Shown one piece after another: positions 32,192 to 39,807 of a stretch of DNA of 39,807 nt. The notes under the pieces were generated by a model. The model ran no database searches and was not told the DNA's origin. It saw only the letters and a list, made by a program, of their open reading frames with translations. The stretch spans positions 1 through 39,807 of the forward strand of contig NZ_CAMHZQ010000018.1 in assembly GCF_946190275.1 (NCBI RefSeq), read 5' to 3'. Source of the stretch: Streptococcus mitis (GTDB lineage: Bacteria > Bacillota > Bacilli > Lactobacillales > Streptococcaceae). The first letter of the stretch is position 1; each line of letters starts with the position of its first letter. A program made the position numbers and the translations under genes.

Positions 32192-33097
32192 ATGATACAA
32201 TGGTGGCAAATTTTACTTCTCACTTTGTACTCAGCTTATCAAATCTGTGATGAGTTGACGATCGTTTCATCTGCAGGTTCCCCTGTATTTGCTGGTTTCA
32301 TTACTGGTTTAATCATGGGAGATGTGACTACTGGTCTGCTTATCGGTGGTAACTTGCAGCTATTCGTTCTTGGGGTTGGTACCTTCGGTGGTGCTTCTCG
32401 TATCGACGCAACTTCTGGTGCGGTTCTTGCGACAGCCTTCTCTGTTTCACAAGGAATTGATACAGCACTTGCGATTACAACAATCGCTGTGCCAGTAGCA
32501 ACTCTCTTGACATACTTCGACGTTCTTGGACGTATGACAACTACTTTCTTTGCTCACCGTGTGGATGCTGCAATCGAACGCTTTGATTATAAAGGTATTG
32601 AACGCAACTACTTGCTTGGTGCAATTCCTTGGGCTCTATCTCGTGCCCTTCCAGTCTTCTTTGCGCTTGCTTTTGGTGGTGAATTTGTACAACACGTAGT
32701 AGATTTCGTTACAAAATACCAATGGGTTGCAGATGGTTTGACACTCGCAGGACGTATGCTTCCAGGTCTTGGATTTGCAATCTTGCTTCGTTACCTTCCA
32801 GTTAAACGTAACCTTCACTACCTTGCAATGGGATTTGGTTTGACAGCTATGTTGACTGTTCTTTACTCATATGTAACAGGTCTTGGTGGCGCTGTTGCAG
32901 GTATCGTAGGTACTCTTCCTGCTGAAGTTGCTGAAAAAATTGGTTTCGTGAACAACTTCAAAGGTTTGTCTATGATTGGTATCTCTATCGTAGGTATCTT
33001 CCTTGCAGTGCTTCACTTCAAAAATAGCCAAAAAGTAGCTGTAGCAGCACCTTCTACACCATCAGAAAGTGGGGAAATCGAAGATGACGAATTCTAA
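32192..33097 (+). CDS. PTS EIIC, mannose/sorbose family
   Basis: The 301-residue integral membrane permease has many hydrophobic segments and the family-typical SSAGSPVFAGFITGLIMGD and GGNLQLFVLGVGTFGGASRIDA regions. With EIID it forms the translocation channel. AGGAGG precedes the ATG. Its acidic C-terminus (ESGEIEDDEF) overlaps the EIID start by 14 bases. Confidence 0.93.
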   Translation: MIQWWQILLLTLYSAYQICDELTIVSSAGSPVFAGFITGLIMGDVTTGLLIGGNLQLFVLGVGTFGGASRIDATSGAVLATAFSVSQGIDTALAITTIAVPVATLLTYFDVLGRMTTTFFAHRVDAAIERFDYKGIERNYLLGAIPWALSRALPVFFALAFGGEFVQHVVDFVTKYQWVADGLTLAGRMLPGLGFAILLRYLPVKRNLHYLAMGFGLTAMLTVLYSYVTGLGGAVAGIVGTLPAEVAEKIGFVNNFKGLSMIGISIVGIFLAVLHFKNSQKVAVAAPSTPSESGEIEDDEF

Positions 33098-33905
33098 TTA
33101 CAAACTTACAAAAGAAGATTTTAACCAAATCAACAAACGTAGCTTGTTTACTTTCCAATTGGGTTGGAACTACGAACGTATGCAAGCTTCTGGTTACCTT
33201 TACATGATCTTGCCTCAATTGCGTAAAATGTATGGGGATGGAACTCCTGAATTGAAAGAAATGATGAAAGTTCATACTCAATTCTTCAATACTTCACCAT
33301 TCTTCCACACCATCATCGCTGGTTTTGATCTTGCCATGGAAGAAAAAGATGGTGTAGGTTCAAAAGATGCCGTTAATGGTATCAAGACAGGTTTGATGGG
33401 ACCATTCGCTCCTCTTGGAGATACAATCTTTGGTTCACTTGTACCTGCTATCATGGGATCTATCGCAGCAACTATGGCTATCGGTGGTCAACCTTGGGGT
33501 ATCTTCCTTTGGATTGCAGTTGCAGTAGCGTATGATATCTTCCGTTGGAAACAATTGGAATTTGCCTACAAAGAAGGGGTTAACCTTATCAACAACATGC
33601 AAAGTACCTTGACAGCTTTGATTGACGCTGCATCTGTACTTGGTGTCTTCATGATGGGTGCTCTTGTAGCAACAATGATCAACTTTGAAATTTCTTACAA
33701 ATGGGCAATCGGTGAGAAGATGATTGACTTCCAAGACATCTTGAACCAAATCTTCCCACGCTTGCTTCCAGCAATCTTTACTGCCTTTATCTTCTGGTTG
33801 CTTGGTAAGAAAGGTATGAACTCTACTAAAGCTATCGGTATTATTATCGTACTTGCTTTGGCTCTTTCTGCCTTTGGTAAATTTGTACTTGGAATGGGCG
33901 CATAA
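33084..33905 (+). CDS. PTS EIID, mannose/sorbose family
   Basis: The 273-residue membrane subunit unique to mannose-type PTS has a cytosolic N-terminus (NKRSLFTFQLGWNYERMQ), the GPFAPLGDTIFGSLVPAIM segment, and C-terminal helices ending in GKFVLGMGA. A GTG at 33069 is in frame, but GGGGA is well spaced for the ATG at 33084, within the EIIC gene. Confidence 0.93.
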   Translation: MTNSNYKLTKEDFNQINKRSLFTFQLGWNYERMQASGYLYMILPQLRKMYGDGTPELKEMMKVHTQFFNTSPFFHTIIAGFDLAMEEKDGVGSKDAVNGIKTGLMGPFAPLGDTIFGSLVPAIMGSIAATMAIGGQPWGIFLWIAVAVAYDIFRWKQLEFAYKEGVNLINNMQSTLTALIDAASVLGVFMMGALVATMINFEISYKWAIGEKMIDFQDILNQIFPRLLPAIFTAFIFWLLGKKGMNSTKAIGIIIVLALALSAFGKFVLGMGA

Positions 33906-33908
33906 TTT

Positions 33909-34313
33909 ATGACGAAATCATTAATTTTGGTGAGTCATGGTCGCTTCTGTGAGGAGCTTAAAGGTAGCACAGAAATGATCATGGGCCCACAAGACAATAT
34001 TTACACAGTAGCTCTTCTTCCAGAAGATGGCCCAGAAGACTTTACTGCAAAATTTGAAGCTGCTATTGAAGGAGTGGATGATTTCCTAGTCTTTGCGGAT
34101 CTTCTCGGTGGGACACCTTGTAACGTGGTCAGTCGTTTGATCATGGAAGGTCGTGACATCGAACTTTATGCAGGGATGAATCTTCCAATGGTGATTGAAT
34201 TTATCAATGCGAGCCTTACAGGTGCAGATGCGGACTATAAGAACCGTGCTGCAGAAAGCATTGTGAAAGTTAATGACCTGTTAGCTGGCTTTGATGATGA
34301 CGAAGATGAATAA
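33909..34313 (+). CDS. PTS EIIA, mannose family
   Basis: The 134-residue EIIA-Man protein has active-site His10 in ILVSHGRFCEEL and the conserved FADLLGGTPCN loop (about 62-72). It receives phosphate from HPr. It is the fourth PTS gene in a row, starting 3 bases after EIID, so the transporter is complete. The C-terminus is very acidic (GFDDDEDE). Confidence 0.93.
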   Translation: MTKSLILVSHGRFCEELKGSTEMIMGPQDNIYTVALLPEDGPEDFTAKFEAAIEGVDDFLVFADLLGGTPCNVVSRLIMEGRDIELYAGMNLPMVIEFINASLTGADADYKNRAAESIVKVNDLLAGFDDDEDE

Positions 34314-34314
34314 G

Positions 34315-34498
34315 ATGTGACAACGTGAAAATCACAGGGAAAATAGGCGATAAGAGGACGGAGCGATGCTCCGACGATAATCGGTCTTTTTCCCAAAGAT
34401 TTTAGTTGGAACTCGATTCAATTCATGTGACAACGTGAAAATCGTTAGAGCATTTTATATAGAATATACATGGGAATGGGGCTTACTCCCATTCCCAT
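34315..34498 (+). other. Structured spacer with direct repeats before agaS
   Basis: The 209-base gap between EIIA and agaS holds no gene but much structure. A 19-bp sequence, ATGTGACAACGTGAAAATC, occurs at 34315-34333 and 34425-34443. Between the copies is a nested fold: GGGAAAA ... TTTTCCC arms enclosing CGGAGC-GAT-GCTCCG. After the second copy, a perfect 11-bp hairpin (ATGGGAATGGG / CCCATTCCCAT, 34470-34498) lies 25 bases before the agaS start. No T run follows it, so it is not a classic terminator. It may be an RNA processing, stability or regulatory element, or a small RNA. Confidence 0.6.
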
Positions 34499-34522
34499 AT
34501 TTAATAGAAAAAGAGGGAATCA

Positions 34523-35689
34523 ATGCTACATTATACAAAAGAAGACTTGCTCGAATTGGGTGCAGAAATCACTACACGTGAAATCTACCAACAGCCTGAT
34601 GTATGGAAAGAAGCTTTTGAATCTTATCAAGCAAAACGTGAAGAAATTGCAGCCTTCCTACAAGGGATTGCTGATAAACATGACTATATCAAGGTAATCT
34701 TGACAGGTGCGGGGACTTCTGCCTATGTAGGAGATACCTTGGTGCCTTACTTTAAGGAAGTCTATGACGAACGCAAATGGAATTTCAATGCTATTGCGAC
34801 AACAGATATCGTTGCCAATCCAGAAACTTATTTGAAAAAAGATGTGGCAACTGTCCTTGTTTCCTTTGCCCGTAGTGGAAATTCGCCTGAAAGTGTTGCA
34901 ACTGTTGATTTGGCCAAGGCCTTGGTGGATGAGCTTTATCAAGTGACGATTACTTGTGCAGCGGACGGTAAATTGGCTCTCCAAGCTCATGGCGATGAAC
35001 GCAATCTCTTGCTGTTACAACCTGCTGCTTCTAATGACGCTGGCTTTGCCATGACTTCTAGCTTTACCTCTATGATGCTAACAGCTCTCTTGGTCTTTGA
35101 TCCTACAGAATTTGCTGTGAAAGCTGAACGTTTTGAAGTTGTATCTAGTCTTGCCCGTAAAATTCTAGACAATGCAGAAGATGTCAAAGAGCTTGTTGAT
35201 TTAGACTTTAACCGCGTTATCTATCTAGGCGCTGGTCCTTTCTTTGGACTTGCTCATGAAGCTCAGCTCAAGATTTTGGAACTAACTGCTGGTCAAGTTG
35301 CGACCATGTATGAAAGTCCAGTCGGCTTCCGTCACGGTCCAAAATCACTGATCAACGAAGATACAGTTGTTTTGGTCTTTGGTACAACGACAGACTACAC
35401 TCGTAAGTATGACTTGGACTTGGTTCGTGAAGTTGCTGGTGATCAGATTGCTCGTCGTGTTATGCTTTTGAGTGATCAAGCCTTTGGTCTTGAAAATGTC
35501 AAAGAAGTGGCCCTTGGTTGTGGTGGTGTCTTGAATGATATTTACCGTGTCTTCCCTTACATTGTTTATGCCCAACTCTTTGCCCTATTGACTTCACTTA
35601 AAGTAGAAAATAAACCAGATACACCGTCTCCTACAGGTACAGTAAATCGTGTGGTACAAGGTGTTATCATCCACGAATATCAAAAGTAA
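34523..35689 (+). CDS. agaS: AgaS: SIS-domain sugar-phosphate isomerase/deaminase
   Basis: The 388-residue protein has two SIS domains: ILTGAGTSAYVGDTLVP (about 60-76), SFARSGNSPESVAT (about 113-126), and in the second half YLGAGPFFGLAHEAQLK and GFRHGPKSL. It is related to the isomerase half of GlmS and to AgaS, which acts on galactosamine 6-phosphate. The role in processing the PTS product is inferred from family and operon. AGAGGGAA precedes the ATG. Confidence 0.92.
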   Translation: MLHYTKEDLLELGAEITTREIYQQPDVWKEAFESYQAKREEIAAFLQGIADKHDYIKVILTGAGTSAYVGDTLVPYFKEVYDERKWNFNAIATTDIVANPETYLKKDVATVLVSFARSGNSPESVATVDLAKALVDELYQVTITCAADGKLALQAHGDERNLLLLQPAASNDAGFAMTSSFTSMMLTALLVFDPTEFAVKAERFEVVSSLARKILDNAEDVKELVDLDFNRVIYLGAGPFFGLAHEAQLKILELTAGQVATMYESPVGFRHGPKSLINEDTVVLVFGTTTDYTRKYDLDLVREVAGDQIARRVMLLSDQAFGLENVKEVALGCGGVLNDIYRVFPYIVYAQLFALLTSLKVENKPDTPSPTGTVNRVVQGVIIHEYQK

Positions 35690-35737
35690 TACTGCGTTTA
35701 TAGATTCTTGATAAAGGAGTTTGTAAATCATACAAGT

Positions 35738-35775
35738 AAACCATAGATTGTCAATTCGCTTTCTATGGTTTGTTT
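35738..35775 (+). terminator. Hairpin between agaS and galM
   Basis: A 9-bp perfect stem (AAACCATAG / CTATGGTTT) is followed by GTTTGCTTG. The T tract is broken, so it is at best a partial terminator or mRNA 3'-end stabiliser before galM. Confidence 0.45.
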
Positions 35776-35805
35776 GCTTGAGAGAAATAGTAAAAGGAGA
35801 ATAGA

Positions 35806-36843
35806 ATGAAAGCACACACAGAGCGTGTATTTGGAAATGTTGAGGGCAAGGATGTCTTGGCCTATCGTTTTGAGACGGACGGTGGTTACCAACTTGAGGT
35901 TATGACTTATGGTGCGACTATCTTGCGTTATGTCACGCCTGACAAGGCTGGAAATTTTGCCAATGTTATCTTGGGATTTGATGATTTTGATAGCTATGTA
36001 GGCAATAGTCCCAAGCATGGAGCTAGTATAGGTCCTGTGGCGGGACGTATTGCAGGTGCGATCTTTGAGCTTAATGGCAAGAACTATGACCTTGAAGTCA
36101 ACAATGCTAGCAATTGTAACCACAGTGGTTCAACAGGTTGGGATTCGAGTTTGTTTGAACTAGTTGAAGTGAGCGACTATGGTCTGACCCTCTACACAGA
36201 GCGTACAGATGGGACAGGAGGATTTCCTGGGAACCTCAAGATCTGGATCAGTTATCACTTGGAAGAAACTGGTGCCTATGAAATCAGCTACAAGGTGACG
36301 ACCGATCAGGATACGCTGGTCAATCCAACAAACCACAGCTATTTCAACTTGTCTGGTGATTTCACGCAGACGATTGACCGTCATGTCTTCCAGCTAAACA
36401 CAGAGGGAATCTATCCAATCGCTCCAGATGGAGTTCCTGCCAAAACTCCGGATGCTACTCGTGATGTGGTTAAACACATCTACAATGGTGCCTTGTTGAA
36501 AGACATCTTTGCAGAGGATGATGAGCAAATCCAGCTGGTATCTGGTTTGGATCATCCATTTGCCCTTCCTGCAGGTCATGACAATGCTGGATTCCTTTAT
36601 GACCAAAATTCAGGTCGCTTCCTGCTTTTCAAGACAGAGGCTCCTTGCTTTGTAGTCTACACAGCAAACTTTGTGGATGAGAGTGTCATCATAGGAGGTC
36701 ATCCAATGGTACAGCACAATGGGATTGCCCTTGAAGCGCAAGCGTTGCCAGATGCCATTCACAGTGACCTTAAAGACCAAGTCATTCTCAAAGCCGGTCA
36801 AACCTTCACAAGTAAGACACGTTATGAACTTGTTGTGAAGTAA
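35806..36843 (+). CDS. galM: GalM: aldose 1-epimerase
   Basis: The 345-residue mutarotase interconverts alpha and beta anomers of galactose and related sugars. Catalytic His lies in NPTNHSYFNL (about 169-178) and catalytic Glu in GIALEAQALPD (about 307-317). AAAGGAGA precedes the ATG. It lies last in the glycan block, probably supplying the right anomer after BgaC action. Confidence 0.94.
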   Translation: MKAHTERVFGNVEGKDVLAYRFETDGGYQLEVMTYGATILRYVTPDKAGNFANVILGFDDFDSYVGNSPKHGASIGPVAGRIAGAIFELNGKNYDLEVNNASNCNHSGSTGWDSSLFELVEVSDYGLTLYTERTDGTGGFPGNLKIWISYHLEETGAYEISYKVTTDQDTLVNPTNHSYFNLSGDFTQTIDRHVFQLNTEGIYPIAPDGVPAKTPDATRDVVKHIYNGALLKDIFAEDDEQIQLVSGLDHPFALPAGHDNAGFLYDQNSGRFLLFKTEAPCFVVYTANFVDESVIIGGHPMVQHNGIALEAQALPDAIHSDLKDQVILKAGQTFTSKTRYELVVK

Positions 36844-36846
36844 AAG

Positions 36847-36885
36847 AATCATTGCGCCTACTTTTGAGGTGTAGGAACGATTTTT
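36847..36885 (+). terminator. Terminator after galM
   Basis: A stem with a 3-base bulge: AATC-TT and CCTAC pair with GTAGG and AACGATT around a 9-base loop, followed by TTTTT. It ends the bgaC-to-galM block. Confidence 0.55.
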
Positions 36886-36937
36886 GCTAAATTAGATTAG
36901 TAGGAATAGATAAGCAGAGACAAATAGTAGGAAAATA

Positions 36938-36946
36938 TGATATAAT
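36938..36946 (+). promoter_or_regulatory. Promoter of the CAP/choline-binding protein gene
   Basis: TGATATAAT is a TG-extended consensus -10, 55 bases before the ATG at 37002. The -35 region is poor. A TAAGGAG ribosome-binding site lies at 36990-36996. Confidence 0.65.
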
Positions 36947-37001
36947 TAAGTGTCAAAAAGTATTTATCAAGATACGATTCAAAAGATATAAGGAGTAAAC
37001 A

Positions 37002-38189
37002 ATGAAGAAAATTGTATTTGCTAGTGCCTTGGCTTTGACCTTGGCAGGAGCAGTTTTGACAAATGATGTTTTTGCGAACGACAGACTGGTTGCAACGCAA
37101 TCTGCTGATGGTAATGTATTGACCTCAGAGGTGCTAAAACCTTCTAGTGGCAATGTTTTGGTTGGGATCAAAGGAGAATTTGTGGCTCCTCATCAACAAT
37201 CTATTTTGGATGCCATTAATGCTATTCGTAAAGAAGCAGCGGACGAAGGTTTGGTAGATAAGTATGTCCCTATCAAATGGTCAACTGACCTAGAAAAGGC
37301 AGCTTTTGTCAGAGCTACAGAAGCATCTGTGACTATGAAGCACGATCGTCTTTCTAGCAAAGATCTTTGGAGTGCCTTTCCAACTTCTAATAGTATAATG
37401 GGAGAAAATTTGGCATGGAATCATGACGGTTTTCTAAAAGCTATTGAACAATGGCGTTCTGAAAAAGCAGATTATGTGCAGAAAAAAAATAGTGGTTCAG
37501 ACAATGGGAAATCTGGTCACTATGAGTCGCTAATTAACCCTAAATTTACACACATGGGGATGGCAGCTTTTAAAAATCCTAACAATCAATACAAAGCTAT
37601 TACAATTGCTCAAACTCTAGGTGATGATGCTTCTTCAGAGGAATTGGCTGGTGGATATGGTTCTGCTGTTCAGTATACAGAAGTGACTGCCTCAAACCTT
37701 TCAACAGTTAAAACTAAAGCTATGGTTGTAGAAAAACCACTGAAAGATTTTAGAGCGTCTACGTCTGATCAGTCTGGCTGGGTGGAATCTAATGGCAAAT
37801 GGTATTTTTATGAGTCTGGTGATGTGAAGACAGGCTGGGTGAAAACAGATGGTAAATGGTACTATTTGAATGACTTAGGTATTATGCAGACTGGATTTGT
37901 AAAAGTTTCTGGTAGCTGGTATTACTTGAGCAATTCAGGTGCTATGTTTACAGGATGGGGAACAGATGGTAGCAGATGGTTCTACTTTGACGGCTCAGGA
38001 GCTATGAAGACAGGCTGGTACAAGGAAAATGGCACTTGGTATTACCTTGACGAAGCAGGTATCATGAAGACCGGTTGGTTTAAAGTTGGACCACATTGGT
38101 ACTATGCCTACGGTTCTGGAGCTTTGGCTGTGAGTACAACAACACCAGATGGTTACCGTGTAAATGGTAATGGTGAATGGGTAAACTAG
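37002..38189 (+). CDS. Choline-binding surface protein with CAP (SCP) domain
   Basis: The 395-residue secreted protein has a Sec signal (about 1-26, ending NDVFAND). A CAP/SCP-type domain (about 60-205) shows GENLAWN (about 135) and SGHYESLINPKFTHMGMAAF (about 169-188), matching the bacterial CAP 'GHxxNxxNPxxxxxG' pattern. Six C-terminal choline-binding repeats (GWVxxxGKWYYL type, about 258-395) attach it to teichoic-acid choline. The molecular function of bacterial CAP proteins is largely unknown. It is monocistronic, with its own promoter and terminator. I do not assign a cbp letter. Confidence 0.9.
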   Translation: MKKIVFASALALTLAGAVLTNDVFANDRLVATQSADGNVLTSEVLKPSSGNVLVGIKGEFVAPHQQSILDAINAIRKEAADEGLVDKYVPIKWSTDLEKAAFVRATEASVTMKHDRLSSKDLWSAFPTSNSIMGENLAWNHDGFLKAIEQWRSEKADYVQKKNSGSDNGKSGHYESLINPKFTHMGMAAFKNPNNQYKAITIAQTLGDDASSEELAGGYGSAVQYTEVTASNLSTVKTKAMVVEKPLKDFRASTSDQSGWVESNGKWYFYESGDVKTGWVKTDGKWYYLNDLGIMQTGFVKVSGSWYYLSNSGAMFTGWGTDGSRWFYFDGSGAMKTGWYKENGTWYYLDEAGIMKTGWFKVGPHWYYAYGSGALAVSTTTPDGYRVNGNGEWVN

Positions 38190-38252
38190 GCTGAAAATGT
38201 CAGGCTATAGGTAAAGTATTCATCTTACTTAGCAAAAAGAATGAACGATAAG

Positions 38253-38288
38253 AAAGAGGTTGATGGCGAACATTGGCCTCTTTTGATT
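38253..38288 (+). terminator. Terminator after the CAP/choline-binding gene
   Basis: A 13-bp stem (AAAGAGGTTGATG / CATTGGCCTCTTT, three G-T pairs) with a 5-base loop is followed by TTTTGATTT. Confidence 0.75.
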
Positions 38289-38522
38289 TATAAAGATTGG
38301 ATTCTTGTCTTCTCAATTTCAGACTTTTCTATTATGGACCAATATTTTATGGCATATTAAAAGTATAATTGCTAATCTAAAAAATGCTGTAATTAGTCTG
38401 AAGTCCACACTTACTTGTTGAGATGTTATCTCTGTTTTTTATCGCTATAATTCACTGTATTTTTCTATAGTATGCAGAATATTTTTAAGTATATTTCCAT
38501 AGAAATTTCTATCAACTTATTG

Positions 38523-38528
38523 TATAAT
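38523..38528 (+). promoter_or_regulatory. Candidate -10 for the metalloprotease gene
   Basis: TATAAT occurs in TTGTATAATG, 128 bases before the ATG at 38657. No clear -35 is seen. The rest of the 38289-38656 spacer is AT-rich with no gene; its only other structure is the hairpin at 38549-38590. Confidence 0.4.
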
Positions 38529-38548
38529 GATAAGTAATTATTCGAAAG

Positions 38549-38590
38549 TTCTCAGAGAAAAGTTGATATAGTCAAGCTATTCTTTGAGAA
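38549..38590 (+). other. Leader hairpin upstream of the metalloprotease gene
   Basis: TTCTCAGAGAA and TTCTTTGAGAA pair over 11 bp (one G-T), and the interior AGTTGA / TCAAGCT extends the stem. It lies between the candidate -10 and the start codon, so it would form in the mRNA leader. The T content after it is low, so it is not a clear terminator. Confidence 0.45.
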
Positions 38591-38656
38591 TTTATACTTT
38601 TATGCGCAAAATAATTGATTGACATAAAGAGTATAGAAAATAAAGATGAGGTTAAT

Positions 38657-39807
38657 ATGGGTCGAAAAAGTATTGGTGAGAAACGCCAGAGTTTCTCGAT
38701 GAGAAAGTTGTCAGTGGGATTGGTATCAGTTACTGTAGCTAGTTTCTTTTTGATGAGTCAAGGGATTCAATCGGTATCAGCCGATCATATGGAAAGTCCA
38801 ATTCATTACAAGTATATGACCGAGGGTGAATTGACAGATGAGGAAAAATCCTTGCTGGTAGAGGCCCTTCCACAACTGGCTGAAGAATCGGATGATACTT
38901 ACTATCTGGTTTATAGACCTCAGCAGTTTTTACCGAATACAGGTTTTAACCCAACTGTTGGTACTTTCCTTTTTACTGCAGGCTTGAGCTTGTTAGTTTT
39001 ATTGGTTTCTAAAAGGGAAAATGGGAAGAAACGACTTGTTCATTTTCTGCTGTTAACTAGCATGGGAGTTCAATTGTTGCCGGCCAGTGCTTTGGAGTTG
39101 ACTAGCCAAATTTTATCTGCCTATAATAGTCAACTTTCTATCGGAGTCGGGGAACAGTTGCCAGAGCCTCTGAAAATCGAAGGTTATCAATACATTGGTT
39201 ATATCAAGACTAAGAAACAGGATAATGCAGGGATTTCAAGGACAGTTGATGGGCAATACTCTGCTCAAAAAGATAATCAACCAGACTCTACAAAAACATC
39301 GGATGTAGTTCATTCAGCTGATTTAGAATGGAACAAAGGGCAGGGGAAGCTTAGTTTACAAGGTGAAGCATCAGGGGATGATAGACTTTCAGAAAAATCT
39401 TCGATAGCAGCAGAAAATCTATCTTCTAATGATTCACTCGCAAGTCAAGTTGAGCAGAATCCGGGTTACAAAGGAGAATCTGTAGTTCGACCAACATTGC
39501 CAGAACAAGAAAATCCTGTGTCTGCTACAACGGTGCAGAGTGCGGAAGAGGAAGTATTGGCGATGACAAACGATCGACCAGAATATAAACTTCCATTGGA
39601 AGCCAAAGGCACGCAAGAACCGGGTCATGAGGGCGAAGCCGCCGTCCGCGAAGAATCTCCAGCCTACACAGAACCGTTAGCAACGAAAGGCACGCAAGAA
39701 CCAGGTCACGAGGGCGAAGCCGCCGTCCGTGAAGAATCTCCAGCCTACACAGAACCGTTAGCAACGAAAGGCACGCAAGAGTCAGGTCATGAGGGCGAAG
39801 CCGCAGT
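38657..39807 (+). CDS. Zinc metalloprotease / IgA1-protease family, 5' part
   Basis: The open frame runs 383 codons to the window end. It starts with a YSIRK-like signal (FSMRKLSVGLVSV, mature from about residue 43). An LPNTG motif follows at residues 92-96 with a hydrophobic segment and basic stop-transfer (VSKRENGKKR), then a second hydrophobic stretch. An N-terminal sorting motif is the hallmark of streptococcal Zmp/IgA1 proteases. A Ser/Glu-rich spacer leads into 27-residue repeats with GTQEPGHEGEAAVREE. The G5 and catalytic HEMTH region would lie beyond the window, so Iga, ZmpB, ZmpC or ZmpD cannot be told apart, although the position resembles pneumococcal zmpC. Confidence 0.88.
   Translation, partial: MGRKSIGEKRQSFSMRKLSVGLVSVTVASFFLMSQGIQSVSADHMESPIHYKYMTEGELTDEEKSLLVEALPQLAEESDDTYYLVYRPQQFLPNTGFNPTVGTFLFTAGLSLLVLLVSKRENGKKRLVHFLLLTSMGVQLLPASALELTSQILSAYNSQLSIGVGEQLPEPLKIEGYQYIGYIKTKKQDNAGISRTVDGQYSAQKDNQPDSTKTSDVVHSADLEWNKGQGKLSLQGEASGDDRLSEKSSIAAENLSSNDSLASQVEQNPGYKGESVVRPTLPEQENPVSATTVQSAEEEVLAMTNDRPEYKLPLEAKGTQEPGHEGEAAVREESPAYTEPLATKGTQEPGHEGEAAVREESPAYTEPLATKGTQESGHEGEAA
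39610..39807 (+). repeat. 81-bp tandem repeat in the metalloprotease gene
   Basis: CACGCAAGA recurs at 39610, 39691 and 39772, a period of exactly 81 bp (27 codons). About 2.4 near-identical units are visible before the window ends. The unit is richer in G and C than the surrounding spacer DNA. Such repeats vary in number between strains by slipped-strand pairing or recombination. Confidence 0.92.

Overview
The window comes from a mitis-group Streptococcus of the S. pneumoniae / S. mitis / S. pseudopneumoniae cluster. Evidence: comAB beside the purine genes, BOX repeats, choline-binding modules, strH-bgaC, and an N-terminally LPXTG-bearing zinc metalloprotease. The species cannot be fixed from sequence alone. 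The choline-binding tail on StrH differs from the LPXTG-anchored pneumococcal enzyme.

Layout. (1) 1-2174: a small bacteriocin locus. It holds four intact double-glycine (GG) peptides, one decayed GG peptide and four small membrane proteins that are probably immunity factors. Upstream is a duplicated 77-bp block containing a near-match to the ComX com-box. (2) 2186-5948: comAB, the exporter/protease for the competence peptide and probably for GG bacteriocins, behind a ComE-type direct repeat and a BOX element in the leader. (3) 6040-24321: purC-L-F-M-N-H and purD-E-K-B, enough for all ten steps from PRPP to IMP (purB also acts in AMP synthesis). The operon is interrupted by accessory pieces: a BOX element next to a duplicated purM start; an acetyltransferase; scrambled purH and purN fragments with a 72-bp duplication; a VanZ-like gene; an AT-rich membrane/coiled-coil orphan; and, between purK and purB, an AT-rich two-gene module of an AAA/ABC ATPase plus a DUF4435/Toprim-like protein that resembles the PARIS anti-phage system.

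(4) 24324-36885: a host-glycan utilisation block. StrH (surface N-acetylhexosaminidase) and a GntR/UTRA regulator are on the minus strand. BgaC (beta-galactosidase), a complete mannose-family PTS (EIIB, EIIC, EIID, EIIA), AgaS and GalM are on the plus strand. A perfect cre site near the strH start and an inverted repeat over the bgaC promoter point to carbon-source control. (5) 36938-39807: a CAP-domain choline-binding protein, then the 5' part of a large zinc metalloprotease/IgA1-protease-family gene that runs off the window inside an 81-bp tandem repeat.

How it fits together: competence control links bacteriocin release to the ComAB exporter; the purine operon is a conserved backbone that has collected inserts; the downstream block trims and imports host glycans and displays surface proteins. 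The most unusual items are the PARIS-like pair inside the pur cluster, the choline-binding StrH, the com-box-like bacteriocin promoter repeats, and a structured spacer with 19-bp direct repeats upstream of agaS.
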